64,000 nucleotides of DNA from Bryobacterales bacterium (GCA_016789905.1 JAEUQC010000203.1:1-64000), one strand, 5' to 3'; positions 26,211 to 34,842 are shown, numbered from the stretch's first letter. Notes: generated from the letters alone by a model not told the origin. Program-made: numbers and translations.

Positions 26211-27515
26211 ATGAGGCACTTTGCCGTTGTGTGCGCGCTGACTTTTGCGTTTACGTCCAATTCGCCGGCGCGGGATGTGCGGATAACAGAAGAGGGAATC
26301 GAACCTGCGACCGCGGCCACCACGCAGCAAAACAAAACGGACCTATCCGCGCTTGTCACCGACCGCCCTGACTTCACCTAATCCGCCGAAGTGGTGGGCA
26401 GGGCCGTGTTTCAAATGGGGAGCGGCTTCACATTTGACAAGTTCACGCTGGAAGGCGAGCGGTCCCGCTCGATTTCCGGTCCGTATCCGCTCCTGCGACT
26501 GGGGCTTTCCAGACGTGTGGAGCTTCGCTTTGCCGGCGACGGCTACTCCTGGCAACGGACCTCCGTCACGCGCCCGATTGATCGAATGGTGAGCACACTT
26601 GAAAAGGTGGCGGCGGGACACCTCAGCAGCCGGGCGGAGACCAGTGGCGGACAAGAAGTCATCCGGATGGCAATTGCCCTGAATCAGGCATTGGAACAGA
26701 TAGGTTCGACAATGACGCTAATTCGGGAGGCCAGCGGTTCCATCCATACCGCGAGTGAGAATCTGAAATCACGAAACGAACAGATCTCAACTTCAGCTGA
26801 CTCAACGGCGGCGTCGGCGACGGAATTGAGTGCAACTGGAGGTGTGGTTTCCGCGCACCTGCAGTTGGTGTCATCAAACGGACTGGAGCTATCGGCGTCG
26901 ATCCGGGAGATTGCCTCCCAAGCCTCCGCCGGGGCTGAGTTGGCCCAAAAGGCCAGTACGGCCGCAGTGGCCGCTAGCGATATGTTCGCAGTCCTCGAAC
27001 AGACGAACGTGGAAATCGGCAACGTTGTCTCGGTGACTTCAGGCATCGCCGGACAAACCAATCTTTTTGCGCTCAACGCCGCCATCGAAGCGGCACACGC
27101 CGGAGACGCCGGCCGGGGGTTCGCCGTGGTCGCCGCTGAGGTAAAGGAACTTGCCTCACAAACGTCCCAAGGGACCGAGGAGATATCCGCTCGCATCGAG
27201 GGTATACAATATCAGACCTCACGATCAGTGGAAGCCATCCGCGCACTCACCGGCATTATCGAATCCGACAACAACGATTCCACGACGATTGCCGCCGCGG
27301 TGGAAGAGCAATCGGCCGTCACGAAAGGTATCGAACAGCAACTCTACGCAGCCAGCAACTCGACCCAGGACATTGCCATCGCCGTCGACAATCTGGCGGA
27401 GAACTCCAACCTGGCGAGCAAGAGCGCGAGCGAGTCTGTAGCCGCCGCTCGACAACTGCACTCCATTGCGCAAACTCTCCAGCAATCGGTGGGTAGATTC
27501 GAGTTGGCGGCGTAA
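26211..27515 (+). pseudogene. chimera of MetA-like outer-membrane protein and chemotaxis receptor
   Basis: ATG 26211 has GAGGAG just upstream. The first 120 codons read as a signal peptide (MRHFAVVCALTFAFTS) plus the start of a Phenol_MetA_deg-type outer-membrane protein (LSALVTDRPDFT ... SAEVVGRAVFQMGSGFTF ... PLLRLGLSRRVELRFAGDGY). TAA at 26379-26381 interrupts this exactly where the family has Glu (DFTES), so GAA to TAA is the simplest cause. From about 26566 the same frame continues as a HAMP-like segment (TRPIDRMVSTLEKVAAGHL) and a full methyl-accepting signalling domain with the hairpin tip QTNLFALNAAIEAAHAGDAG. A sensor-less cytoplasmic MCP could still be made from ATG 26586. Confidence 0.8.
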
Positions 27516-27557
27516 TAGCCCGCACCAGCGCCATGGGCAATCAGGTATGCTCGCTAG

Positions 27558-27995
27558 ATGTCTGCCCGCATTGCATGTTTGTTCGTCCTGTTAATGCGCC
27601 TCGCCGCCCAGGATTCTTCGCTAACCGTGCAGGAAAAGCTCTTCCAGGAGTCGCTTGCGAACGTAGCTCTCGTTGGCTATTACACAAACGGCAATGGAGG
27701 CGAGTTAAAGCAGGACCGTTACCTCATAGAGAAGATCAGCAAGGCATCCGGAAAGCTTTGGAAGTTCGACGTCCGTATCCAATACAACGGCAAGGACATG
27801 CCGCTCTCGATCCCAGTGCCGATTGAGTGGGCTGGCGATACGCCTGTTGTCTCGCTTACCAATATGGCGATTCCAGGCTCCGGCACGTTTACCGCGCGGG
27901 TACTGTTCTACGACGGGGCTTACGCCGGTACGTGGTCGCGCACCGGGGGAACGGGGGGAAAAATGTTCGGCGCCATTCAGAAAACGCGGCCTTAG
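27558..27995 (+). CDS. small exported protein, uncharacterised family
   Basis: The product is 145 aa with a signal peptide (MSARIACLFVLLMRLAAQ). The mature part is beta-rich: LKQDRYLIEKISKASGKLWK, DVRIQYNGKDMPLSIPVPIE then WAGDTPVVSLTNMAIPGSG, and GTFTARVLFYDGAYAGTWS. I recognise the pattern as a protein recurring in Planctomycetes and Acidobacteria without assigned function. It ends 32 nt before the PIG-L deacetylase start. Confidence 0.75.
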   Translation: MSARIACLFVLLMRLAAQDSSLTVQEKLFQESLANVALVGYYTNGNGGELKQDRYLIEKISKASGKLWKFDVRIQYNGKDMPLSIPVPIEWAGDTPVVSLTNMAIPGSGTFTARVLFYDGAYAGTWSRTGGTGGKMFGAIQKTRP

Positions 27996-28015
27996 CCGAC
28001 GTCCGGGAGGGAGTA

Positions 28016-28021
28016 TATAAT
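28016..28021 (+). promoter_or_regulatory. -10 element implying a leaderless transcript
   Basis: A perfect TATAAT lies 6 nt upstream of ATG 28028, so the expected transcription start coincides with the A of the start codon. A weak -35 (TTAGCC at 27992-27997) is 18 nt upstream. No SD is placed for ATG 28028 other than a GGGAGGGAG run, which is too far away. Confidence 0.45.
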
Positions 28022-28027
28022 CGGCGC

Positions 28028-28960
28028 ATGATTCGCCGAAGCTTTCTAGCCACACTGACGGCCGCGGGCGCGGCGGCGCAAAGTGCGGAAATCGCGGTTG
28101 AGCAGCAGATGCCGGGATTGCCACACAAGGGGAAAGTGCTGCTGGCGATCCAGGCGCACTCGGACGATATTCCGCTCTCGGCAGCGGGCACGGTGGCAAA
28201 GCTCATTGAGGAAGGCTACACCGGATATCTGATTCGAGCGACCAACGATGACATGGGCGACGCGCCCGGACTGGGCACGCCGGGCACAATTGGAGAGCAC
28301 GTTCTGGGCAATGAACGTGACAACGCCGAAGTGGCCCGCATTCTCGGGTGCAAAGGCAACTTCGACCTGAACTACAACAACCATCGCATGGCTGATGTTT
28401 CGCTGAACGAGTTGATCGGCCGGCTCATCTTCCTGATCCGCGCGCTGAAGGCGGACACGGTGGTTTGTTGGGACCCCTGGGCGCACGACGAAGAGAACCC
28501 CGATCACTACACCATCGCGCGAGCCGTGGAAGCGGCCAGTTGGATGGCGGGACGGGCGCACGACTTTCCAGAACAGGTGGCGCTGGGCCACGCACCGAGA
28601 ACCGTGCAGGAGAAATACTATTTCGCGCGGCGGCCAGAGATTACACGCGTTGTTGATATCAGCAAGCAAATCGATAAGGTGATTGAAGCCAATCGAGCCA
28701 ACCGCGCCAAGGGTCCCGCCGGCCACCTTGGCTCCCGGCTCCGCGCCAGCCTCGCCTCGCGCGGACAGAAACTGCCGCTGCTGGGCGATGACGACATCAC
28801 CGCCGAGCGCAACTACGTCCGTGAATTCGTGCTGGCACGCAGCCGCGCGCTTGGAGCCAAACACGGCGTTGCGTACGCGGAAGCGTTCCACTACATTGGC
28901 CCTGGGGCCGGGCGCAGCCGCATCGAAGAGTACATCAAGCGCCACGCGGTTCCGCGATAA
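28028..28960 (+). CDS. PIG-L/LmbE family deacetylase
   Basis: I start at ATG 28028 (IRRSFLATLTAAGAAAQS, Tat/Sec-like leader), giving 310 aa. The zinc site motif AHPDD appears as AIQAHSDDIPLS, with later WDPWAHDEENPDHYTIARAV supplying the other histidines. These enzymes remove N-acetyl groups from GlcNAc-type sugars or related conjugates. An exported location suggests action on extracellular polysaccharide or glycoconjugate. It converges with, and overlaps by 26 nt, the sulfatase gene. Confidence 0.9.
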   Translation: MIRRSFLATLTAAGAAAQSAEIAVEQQMPGLPHKGKVLLAIQAHSDDIPLSAAGTVAKLIEEGYTGYLIRATNDDMGDAPGLGTPGTIGEHVLGNERDNAEVARILGCKGNFDLNYNNHRMADVSLNELIGRLIFLIRALKADTVVCWDPWAHDEENPDHYTIARAVEAASWMAGRAHDFPEQVALGHAPRTVQEKYYFARRPEITRVVDISKQIDKVIEANRANRAKGPAGHLGSRLRASLASRGQKLPLLGDDDITAERNYVREFVLARSRALGAKHGVAYAEAFHYIGPGAGRSRIEEYIKRHAVPR

Positions 28961-30320
28961 GCGCACGGTGGCGCGCCAGTTCCTTGGCGTACCGCGGGTC
29001 GCCGGCCACATTGGTGAACTCGTGTGGATCCTTCCGGTGGTCATACAGCTCTTCGGCGGTCTCTTCCGGCGTGCGCCAGTGAATGTAGCGAAAATCGGCG
29101 GTTCGCACGGCGCGGCCCTCGGTTTTCCCCGCGTTCAGTTGCGTGCGCGCGGCATTGCGGTGCGTCCGCTTCGGGTTGTCCAGCACCGGACGCAGACTCT
29201 GACCAGCCAGATTCGACGGCGGCGTCAACCCGCAGAGGTCCGCGAGAGTGGGATACACATCGACGAGTTCGACAAGCGAGCGGCTCACCTGGCCGCGGCC
29301 CTTCGTGCCGGGCGCGGAAACGATAAGCGGCACTTTCGCCGACTCCTCCATCAGACTTCGCTTCTGCCAGAATGTATGCTCGCCAAGGTGCCAGCCGTGA
29401 TCGCCTTGGAAAACAACCAGCGTGTTGTCGCGCAGGCCCAGGCCATCGAGCGCAGCCAGTACACGGCCCAACTGGGCATCCATGAATGAGATGGCCGCGT
29501 AGTAACCGCGCAAGGCCTCCATCTGCTGGTCCTCATTCATCTTCATGTTCCCGGCGGTGGCGCCAAGCGTTCGCGCCACAAGAGCGGGTATGTCGTTCAG
29601 ATCATCGGCGGGGTTCCTCGCGAGGCGGATTTTGGAAAGCGGGTAGCGGTCGAAGAATTCACCTGGCGCAACAAATGGAACATGGGGGCGGACGAAGCCA
29701 AGGCCCAGGAAAAATGGATCGTTGCGATGCTTTTCCAGGTGCGCAATAGCGCGGTTGGCCGCGTCGAAATCGGCCTGCTCGCTTGCGTCCGGCGTGCGGA
29801 CTGTGCGCATGCCGACGCCCGGCGCAATGTGCGGTGTCAGGTTGCGGGTCTCGCCGGCCGAGTTGTGCTCTTTGCCCTGCGGACTGCCGTTGTGCGTCCA
29901 ACTCGCCGCGTCCTGCCACTGTGCCGTGCCCACCGTGCCCGGCACACCCATATGGAACATCTTCCCTTCCCGGATCGACTGGTACCCGTTGTTCTTGAAT
30001 AGCTGCGGCATCGTCACATGGTTCGGATGGAATTCGCGGAAGTCCGGGCCGTTGGTCAAAACGCGCGTCACGTCGGGCCGCAGACCGGTAAGGAAACTCG
30101 CCCGCGACGGCGCGCACAAGGCATACTGGCAATAAGCGCGTTCGAACCGGACGCCATTCCGGGACAGCGAGTCGATGTGTGGCGATTGCACAAGCGGGTG
30201 ACCATAGCAGCCAAGCGCCGTCGAGGTCAGGTCGTCCGATACGACGAACAACACATTCATCGGGCGCTTCGGCGCGGCCGCGGCGGCGAGGGCGCCGGTT
30301 AAGAAATGTCTGCGATTCAT
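28935..30320 (-). CDS. type I sulfatase (iduronate-2-sulfatase-like)
   Basis: I start at ATG 30320 (MNRRHFLTGALAAAAAPKRP, Tat-like leader), giving 461 aa; a TTG 12 nt upstream is less likely. The sulfatase signature C69-A-P-S-R-A-S-F-L-T-G contains the cysteine normally converted to formylglycine. VVSDD near the N-terminus and GDHGWHLGEH give the calcium/sulfate-site residues. GPDFREFHPNHVTMPQLFKN and the GKMFHMG region resemble iduronate-2-sulfatases. It probably desulfates a polysaccharide in the periplasm. The 41-nt gap to the divergent esterase gene must hold both promoters. Confidence 0.92.
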   Translation of the reverse strand: MNRRHFLTGALAAAAAPKRPMNVLFVVSDDLTSTALGCYGHPLVQSPHIDSLSRNGVRFERAYCQYALCAPSRASFLTGLRPDVTRVLTNGPDFREFHPNHVTMPQLFKNNGYQSIREGKMFHMGVPGTVGTAQWQDAASWTHNGSPQGKEHNSAGETRNLTPHIAPGVGMRTVRTPDASEQADFDAANRAIAHLEKHRNDPFFLGLGFVRPHVPFVAPGEFFDRYPLSKIRLARNPADDLNDIPALVARTLGATAGNMKMNEDQQMEALRGYYAAISFMDAQLGRVLAALDGLGLRDNTLVVFQGDHGWHLGEHTFWQKRSLMEESAKVPLIVSAPGTKGRGQVSRSLVELVDVYPTLADLCGLTPPSNLAGQSLRPVLDNPKRTHRNAARTQLNAGKTEGRAVRTADFRYIHWRTPEETAEELYDHRKDPHEFTNVAGDPRYAKELARHRALIAEPRGA

Positions 30321-30361
30321 GGGCTTTCGCAAACGATATCAAAATTGAATAAGCTCGTCCC

Positions 30362-31954
30362 ATGCGCCTACTCGCTCTCGCGCTCTGTGCTTGCCGTTGT
30401 TGGGCCCAGCAGGATTTGCATCGGACCTACACGTCCAGCATTGACAACACCGCCCAGCCATACCGGATGTATGTGCCCGCTCATCATTCCACGCCGGCGC
30501 CGCTCGTCATTGCGCTGCATGGGACCAGCGGCAATGAGAACACGCTGCTTGATTCCCATCCCAGCCTGAAACCCGCGGCGGAGAGGCATGGGATGATCGT
30601 CGTCAGTCCGCACGGCCGCGGGGCCACGGAATACCGCGGAATCGGAGAGCACGACGTGTTGAGCGTGTTGGCGGAGGTGCGGAAGCAATACGCCATCGAT
30701 CCGGAACGGATCTACCTGACTGGCCACTCCATGGGCGGCACTGGCGCGGCGTACCTGGCCATGCGGCACCCGGACCTATTTGCCGCCGCGGCGCCGCTGG
30801 CGGCCGCCTACAGCTACCCTTGGCTGGCGCGCAACCTGGTGGCCGTCCCCACGCTTTGGGTCGCCGGTGCCAACGACGACGAATACTACCACCGGGGCGT
30901 CGCGGTGGGCATGGAACGGATGCGCAAATTCGGCGCGCGCGCCACGCTCGAATCGTTACCCGGCGAGGGGCACGATGGGCCTATGAAGGACTTTGATCGC
31001 GTCCTGGGCTGGCTCGCCAAACACAAGCGAGATCCGCATCCCCGCCGATACACCTATGAAACCGACACGCCGCTGCATGGCTGCGCCTTCTGGACCTGTC
31101 TTCAATCCTTCCAGACACCAGGCACGATGGCCCTGATCACGGCCGAAGCTCCCGGCGGTAACCGGGTGAATCTCACCCTCACCAACGTTTCCGAATTCAC
31201 GTTCGCCCCCGATTCCACGTTCATCGACACCACAAAGGCCGTGCCAATAGCAGTCAACGGCAACCTCATATGGAGCGCGCCGATTCCGCTCGACCGCCAA
31301 CTCCGGATCACCCATGGCTGGTCCGCGACACTGGAACCACTGGAGCCGCGCGCACTGGCATGGCGGAACCACCGCGTCGCCGAAGCGCCTCGACAACTCG
31401 ACATGCTCGGTACTCAAAAGACTCTGGGCACCTGGATCGCCGATGCAATGCGAGCCGCGACGGGCGCCGACATAGCGCTCTACGGAGGCTGGGCCTATCG
31501 CGGTCTGCCTATCCCGCAAGGCGCCGTTGATATTGTCGACCTGCTGCAATGTTCCCGGCCATTTGACCAACTTCTGGTGACAGTCCGGCTAACCGGCCAG
31601 GAGATAGTCCAGATTCTGGACGACAACGTCCCGCACAAAGGAAAGGATCAGCCACTCCGAATTGACACGCCTGGAGCCAGCCGCCTGTTGCAGCCTTCCG
31701 GACTCCGTTATTCCTTTGACGCGGCCAAACCCGACGGATATAAAATCACGGCCACATCACTCGACCTCGACAAGACATACACAGTGGTTCTGGAGGGCCA
31801 AGCGGTCGAACGCCAATCCGTCCTTCTCGCCGGAAAGTTCCGCCGTCTGGATTATCAGACGACTGCCATTCCGCTAACACTGGCGCTCTATGGCCATGCC
31901 GCCAAATCGGGCCGCATCGTGGCGCCGCCGGACACGCGGATTACAGCCCGATAA
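30362..31954 (+). CDS. exported esterase fused to a 5'-nucleotidase C-terminal-like domain
   Basis: The product is 530 aa with a signal peptide (MRLLALALCACRCWAQ). Residues about 25-235 are an alpha/beta hydrolase of the PHB-depolymerase/feruloyl-esterase type: LVIALHGTSGNENTLL (oxyanion region), nucleophile elbow GHS123MGG, Asp in VAGANDDEYY and His in LPGEGHDG. Residues about 345-530 resemble the 5'-nucleotidase C-terminal domain: LGTWIADAMRAATGADIALY, then VDIVDLLQCSRPFDQLLVTV, RLTGQEIVQILDD and YKITATSLDLDKTYTV. That domain normally follows a metallophosphoesterase, which is absent here. The combination is unusual; the linker (240-340) is beta-rich. Confidence 0.82.
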   Translation: MRLLALALCACRCWAQQDLHRTYTSSIDNTAQPYRMYVPAHHSTPAPLVIALHGTSGNENTLLDSHPSLKPAAERHGMIVVSPHGRGATEYRGIGEHDVLSVLAEVRKQYAIDPERIYLTGHSMGGTGAAYLAMRHPDLFAAAAPLAAAYSYPWLARNLVAVPTLWVAGANDDEYYHRGVAVGMERMRKFGARATLESLPGEGHDGPMKDFDRVLGWLAKHKRDPHPRRYTYETDTPLHGCAFWTCLQSFQTPGTMALITAEAPGGNRVNLTLTNVSEFTFAPDSTFIDTTKAVPIAVNGNLIWSAPIPLDRQLRITHGWSATLEPLEPRALAWRNHRVAEAPRQLDMLGTQKTLGTWIADAMRAATGADIALYGGWAYRGLPIPQGAVDIVDLLQCSRPFDQLLVTVRLTGQEIVQILDDNVPHKGKDQPLRIDTPGASRLLQPSGLRYSFDAAKPDGYKITATSLDLDKTYTVVLEGQAVERQSVLLAGKFRRLDYQTTAIPLTLALYGHAAKSGRIVAPPDTRITAR

Positions 31955-31957
31955 TTT

Positions 31958-31974
31958 ACTTGCTTTTTGCAAGT
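31958..31974. promoter_or_regulatory. inverted repeat, candidate HxlR operator
   Basis: Arms ACTTGC (31958-31963) and GCAAGT (31969-31974) flank TTTTT, 21 nt before the HxlR start codon. The size and AT-rich centre fit autoregulatory sites of HxlR/DUF24 proteins. Confidence 0.5.
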
Positions 31975-31995
31975 GACATGCCTAAGCTTTAAAGA

Positions 31996-32448
31996 GTGCC
32001 CGCGCCAAAGCACCGGTCCGGATGCCCGGTCAGCGTCTCGCTCGACTATCTCGGCGATCGCTGGTCTCTGTTGATCATCCGCGACCTGATGGTCCGCGGC
32101 TATCAGACTTTCAAGGAGTTCCAACAGTCCGGCGAGAATATCGCCACCAATATCCTTAGTGATCGGCTGCAAAAGCTGGAAGCCGCCGGCATATTGACCG
32201 CGAAGCCCGCGCCGGAAGATTTGCGACGCATCCACTACCGGCTGACCGAAAAGGGCGTCGCACTGGCGCCGGTGATCTACGAACTTCTCATCTGGGCGGG
32301 CCGGCACGGCAAGACCGGCGCCCCTTGCGCCGTTATCGAACATATGGCGCGAAACCGTGAACATGTCCTTGCCGAGGTCCGCCGCCGGTGGGAACAACAA
32401 GACCTGACACCTATACTTCCAACCTTCAAAAAGGAGAAACACAAATGA
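31996..32448 (+). CDS. HxlR-family (DUF24) transcriptional regulator
   Basis: GTG start; 150 aa, slightly longer than most HxlR proteins. The winged-helix HxlR signature is clear: SLDYLGDRWSLLIIRDLMV, YQTFKEFQQSGENIATNILS and DRLQKLEAAGIL, then HYRLTEKGVALAPVI. A cysteine before the helix (RSGCPVS) is at the position of the redox-sensing Cys in many family members, so thiol or aldehyde sensing is plausible. Its stop overlaps the start of the next gene by 4 nt, and a palindrome upstream may be its own operator. Confidence 0.9.
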   Translation: MPAPKHRSGCPVSVSLDYLGDRWSLLIIRDLMVRGYQTFKEFQQSGENIATNILSDRLQKLEAAGILTAKPAPEDLRRIHYRLTEKGVALAPVIYELLIWAGRHGKTGAPCAVIEHMARNREHVLAEVRRRWEQQDLTPILPTFKKEKHK

Positions 32449-33560
32449 GCAGAGTCCGCGTCCTGGTGGGCACAAAAAAAGGAGCATTCATCCTGGAATC
32501 CGACGGAAAACGTGAGAAATGGAACATGACCGGCCCCCATTTTGGCGGCTGGGAGATCTATCATCTCAACGGCTCTCCGGCCGACCCGAATCGAATCTAC
32601 GCTTCGCAATCCAGCGGGTGGTTCGGACAGATGATTCAGCGCTCCGACGATGGCGGGCAGACCTGGGAGGCGATGGACAACAAGTTCGTGTATGAAGGTG
32701 TCCCCGGCACGCACCAGTGGTATGACGGCACACCGCATCCGTGGGAGTTCAAGCGCGTCTGGCATTTGGAGCCTTCGCTCACTGACGCGGACACGGTGTA
32801 CGCTGGCGTGGAAGACGCGGCGATTTTCAAGACCACCGACGGCGGCAAATCCTGGACGGAACTCGCCGGCCTTCGCCAGCATGGCTCCGGGCCGAAATGG
32901 CAACCGGGTGCCGGCGGCATGTGTCTCCACACAATTGTGCTGGACCCGGCCAATGCCAACCGCATCTACATTGCGATCTCCGCCGCGGGCGCGTTCCGCA
33001 CCGACGACGGCGGGGCGACGTGGACGCCCATCAACCAGGGGCTCCGTTCGGAGTACATTCCCGATGCGAACGCCGAAGTGGGGCACTGCGTTCACCGCAT
33101 TGCCATGCACCCGTCGCGGCCCAACACCCTGTTCATGCAGAAGCACTGGGATGTGATGCGCTCCGACAACGCCGGCGATACCTGGCACGAAGTGAGCGGC
33201 AACCTGCCCACCGACTTTGGCTTCCCCATCCAAGTGCACGCGCATGAGCCGGAAACGATTTACGTGGTGCCGATTCTGAGCGATTCGCTCCATTACCCGC
33301 CCGACGGCAAGCTCCGTGTTTACCGAAGCCGAACAGGAGGGAACGAATGGGAGGCATTGACCAACGGACTGCCGCAGAGCGATTGTTATGTGAATATCCT
33401 GCGGGATGCGATGGCCGCCGACAAACTGGACCAGTGCGGCATCTACTTCGGCACCACCGGCGGGCAGGTCTACGCCTCCGCGGATTCTGGCGACAACTGG
33501 ACCGCCATCGCCAGCAATCTGCCCAGCGTGCTGTCGGTTGAGGTGCAGACCATTCCATGA
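32445..33560 (+). CDS. BNR/VPS10-type beta-propeller (sialidase-like)
   Basis: I start at ATG 32445 (SD AAGGAG, 8 nt spacing; ATGA overlap with the HxlR gene), giving 371 aa with no signal peptide. Repeated Asp-box-like motifs SDDGGQTWE, TTDGGKSWT, TDDGGATWT, SDNAGDTWH and SADSGDNWT mark a BNR/sortilin-type propeller. It opens VRVLVGTKKGAFILESDG, the usual start of this cytoplasmic 'exo-alpha-sialidase'-annotated family. Classic sialidase Arg triad residues are not obvious, so enzymatic activity is doubtful. It is translationally coupled to the MoaD/ThiS-like gene. Confidence 0.88.
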   Translation: MSRVRVLVGTKKGAFILESDGKREKWNMTGPHFGGWEIYHLNGSPADPNRIYASQSSGWFGQMIQRSDDGGQTWEAMDNKFVYEGVPGTHQWYDGTPHPWEFKRVWHLEPSLTDADTVYAGVEDAAIFKTTDGGKSWTELAGLRQHGSGPKWQPGAGGMCLHTIVLDPANANRIYIAISAAGAFRTDDGGATWTPINQGLRSEYIPDANAEVGHCVHRIAMHPSRPNTLFMQKHWDVMRSDNAGDTWHEVSGNLPTDFGFPIQVHAHEPETIYVVPILSDSLHYPPDGKLRVYRSRTGGNEWEALTNGLPQSDCYVNILRDAMAADKLDQCGIYFGTTGGQVYASADSGDNWTAIASNLPSVLSVEVQTIP

Positions 33561-33886
33561 CGATCCGAGTGGCCATGCCGGCGCACCTGCGGACGATTGC
33601 GAAAGTGAGCGGCGATGTCGAAATCGACGTCGCCGCGCCCGTAACAATCCCCGCTATTCTGGACGCGCTGGAGGCGCGCTTTCCGGCATTGCAGGGCACA
33701 ATCCGCGACCATGTCACACGAATCCGCCGGCCATTTATCCGTTTCTTCGTCTGCGCCGAGGACTGGTCCCACCATCCGCCGGAAGCCGAACTTCCGGCGG
33801 CGATACTGAATGGCGACGAGACGTTTCTGATCGTCGGCGCAATCGCCGGCGGCAAAAAAAATAATTGGTGCCTGGCACCAATTTAA
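33557..33886 (+). CDS. MoaD/ThiS-like ubiquitin-fold protein with extended tail
   Basis: The product is 109 aa and its ATG overlaps the stop of the BNR gene (ATGA). The fold pattern is MoaD/ThiS: VAMPAHLRTIAKVSGDVEID, then ILDALEARFPALQG and FLIVGAIAGG. Family members end at the diglycine that is adenylated or thiocarboxylated. Here ten further residues (KKNNWCLAPI) follow GG and are encoded by an A-run and a hairpin sequence. Either the tail is processed off or the protein is not a sulfur carrier. The gene ends inside the terminator of the convergent VWA gene. Confidence 0.82.
   Translation: MTIRVAMPAHLRTIAKVSGDVEIDVAAPVTIPAILDALEARFPALQGTIRDHVTRIRRPFIRFFVCAEDWSHHPPEAELPAAILNGDETFLIVGAIAGGKKNNWCLAPI
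33854..33883 (-). terminator. rho-independent terminator of the VWA gene
   Basis: Perfect 10-bp inverted arms AATTGGTGCC (33863-33872) and GGCACCAATT (33874-33883) are followed on the minus strand by a run of seven U (33854-33860). It directly follows the stop codon of the VWA gene and lies inside the last codons of the MoaD-like gene on the other strand. Confidence 0.75.
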
Positions 33887-34776
33887 TCTTTGGGGCGAGC
33901 CCAGTAGCGGGTGCGCGATTGGACGGTTAGGCCCTTCCGCTTCGTTTGCAACTGAATGGTTCGGTATTCCGATATCGACGGCGGTGAATCGGACACATAT
34001 CCCAGGTTGTACTGACTTCGCAATTCGTTCTGAATCCGTTCGTAGATCCGTTCAATCGGCAGACGCTTCGACACTTCGTAGATCGCCCCGCCGGTTTCGC
34101 GAGAGAGCTTTTCCAACACGCGACGTCCGCTGTCCCCATTGCGATCAGCAAACAGAATCGAATAAAGCAGCGTGTCGTTCTTCTGCGCCGCGTCAATCGC
34201 TTCTGCCAGAGTAGAGTTGCTGCCGTAGTCTACGCCATCGGTCAAGAGAATCAGCGCACGGCGCCCGGCCGCGTCCTGGAACAACACCCTCGCCGCTGTG
34301 TCGATCGCATCAAACAATACCGTTCCTCCTCCGATGCCTCGCCGCAGTTCGCCCCGGCTCGGCGTGTCCACCAGGCTCAGCGCCGCTTCCAGCTTGTTGT
34401 AGTCGTTGGTGAGCATCTGTTTGATCAGCACGCGGCTGTCAAACTGCAACACACACGCCTTGTCTTTTTCGACGCGCAGCACCTGATCCAGGAAGCGCAG
34501 ACTCGCGCTCCGTTCGGCCTCCAATACATGCTCCTGACTCATACTGGTATCCACCAGCAACCCCAGGGTCAGTGGCAGCTCCCCTTGCCGCGAGAAGTAC
34601 GTGATCACCTGCGGACGGCCCTGCTCACGCAGTTCGAAATCTTCTTTGGTCAAGTCCGCGACGAACGCCCCGTCCTTGTCGCGCACACTGGCCAACACAT
34701 TCACCACGCGCACTTCAGCCTTGAACTGCGCCCTCGCGCCAAGGGCGGCGCCCAGCAATAGCCGTCGGGAGATCAC
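33883..34776 (-). CDS. exported von Willebrand factor A domain protein
   Basis: The product is 297 aa with a GTG start at 34776 and a signal peptide-like N-terminus (ISRRLLLGAALGARAQ). VWA domain (about 70-260): MIDAS motif D-T-S-M-S in LGLLVDTSMSQEH, a second-site region GGTVLFDAID, and LTDGVDYGS. The segment VNVLASVRDKDGAFVADLTK then EDFELREQGRPQVITYF is the N-terminal domain usual for acidobacterial 'VWFA-related' proteins. It is probably periplasmic; partners are unknown. A strong terminator follows. Confidence 0.9.
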   Translation of the reverse strand: MISRRLLLGAALGARAQFKAEVRVVNVLASVRDKDGAFVADLTKEDFELREQGRPQVITYFSRQGELPLTLGLLVDTSMSQEHVLEAERSASLRFLDQVLRVEKDKACVLQFDSRVLIKQMLTNDYNKLEAALSLVDTPSRGELRRGIGGGTVLFDAIDTAARVLFQDAAGRRALILLTDGVDYGSNSTLAEAIDAAQKNDTLLYSILFADRNGDSGRRVLEKLSRETGGAIYEVSKRLPIERIYERIQNELRSQYNLGYVSDSPPSISEYRTIQLQTKRKGLTVQSRTRYWARPKD

Positions 34777-34842
34777 ACTACCAGCCTACTCGCCCGCCGC
34801 GAAATCGAGCCACCCGGCAACACATAAAGGGGGCATCTTCCG

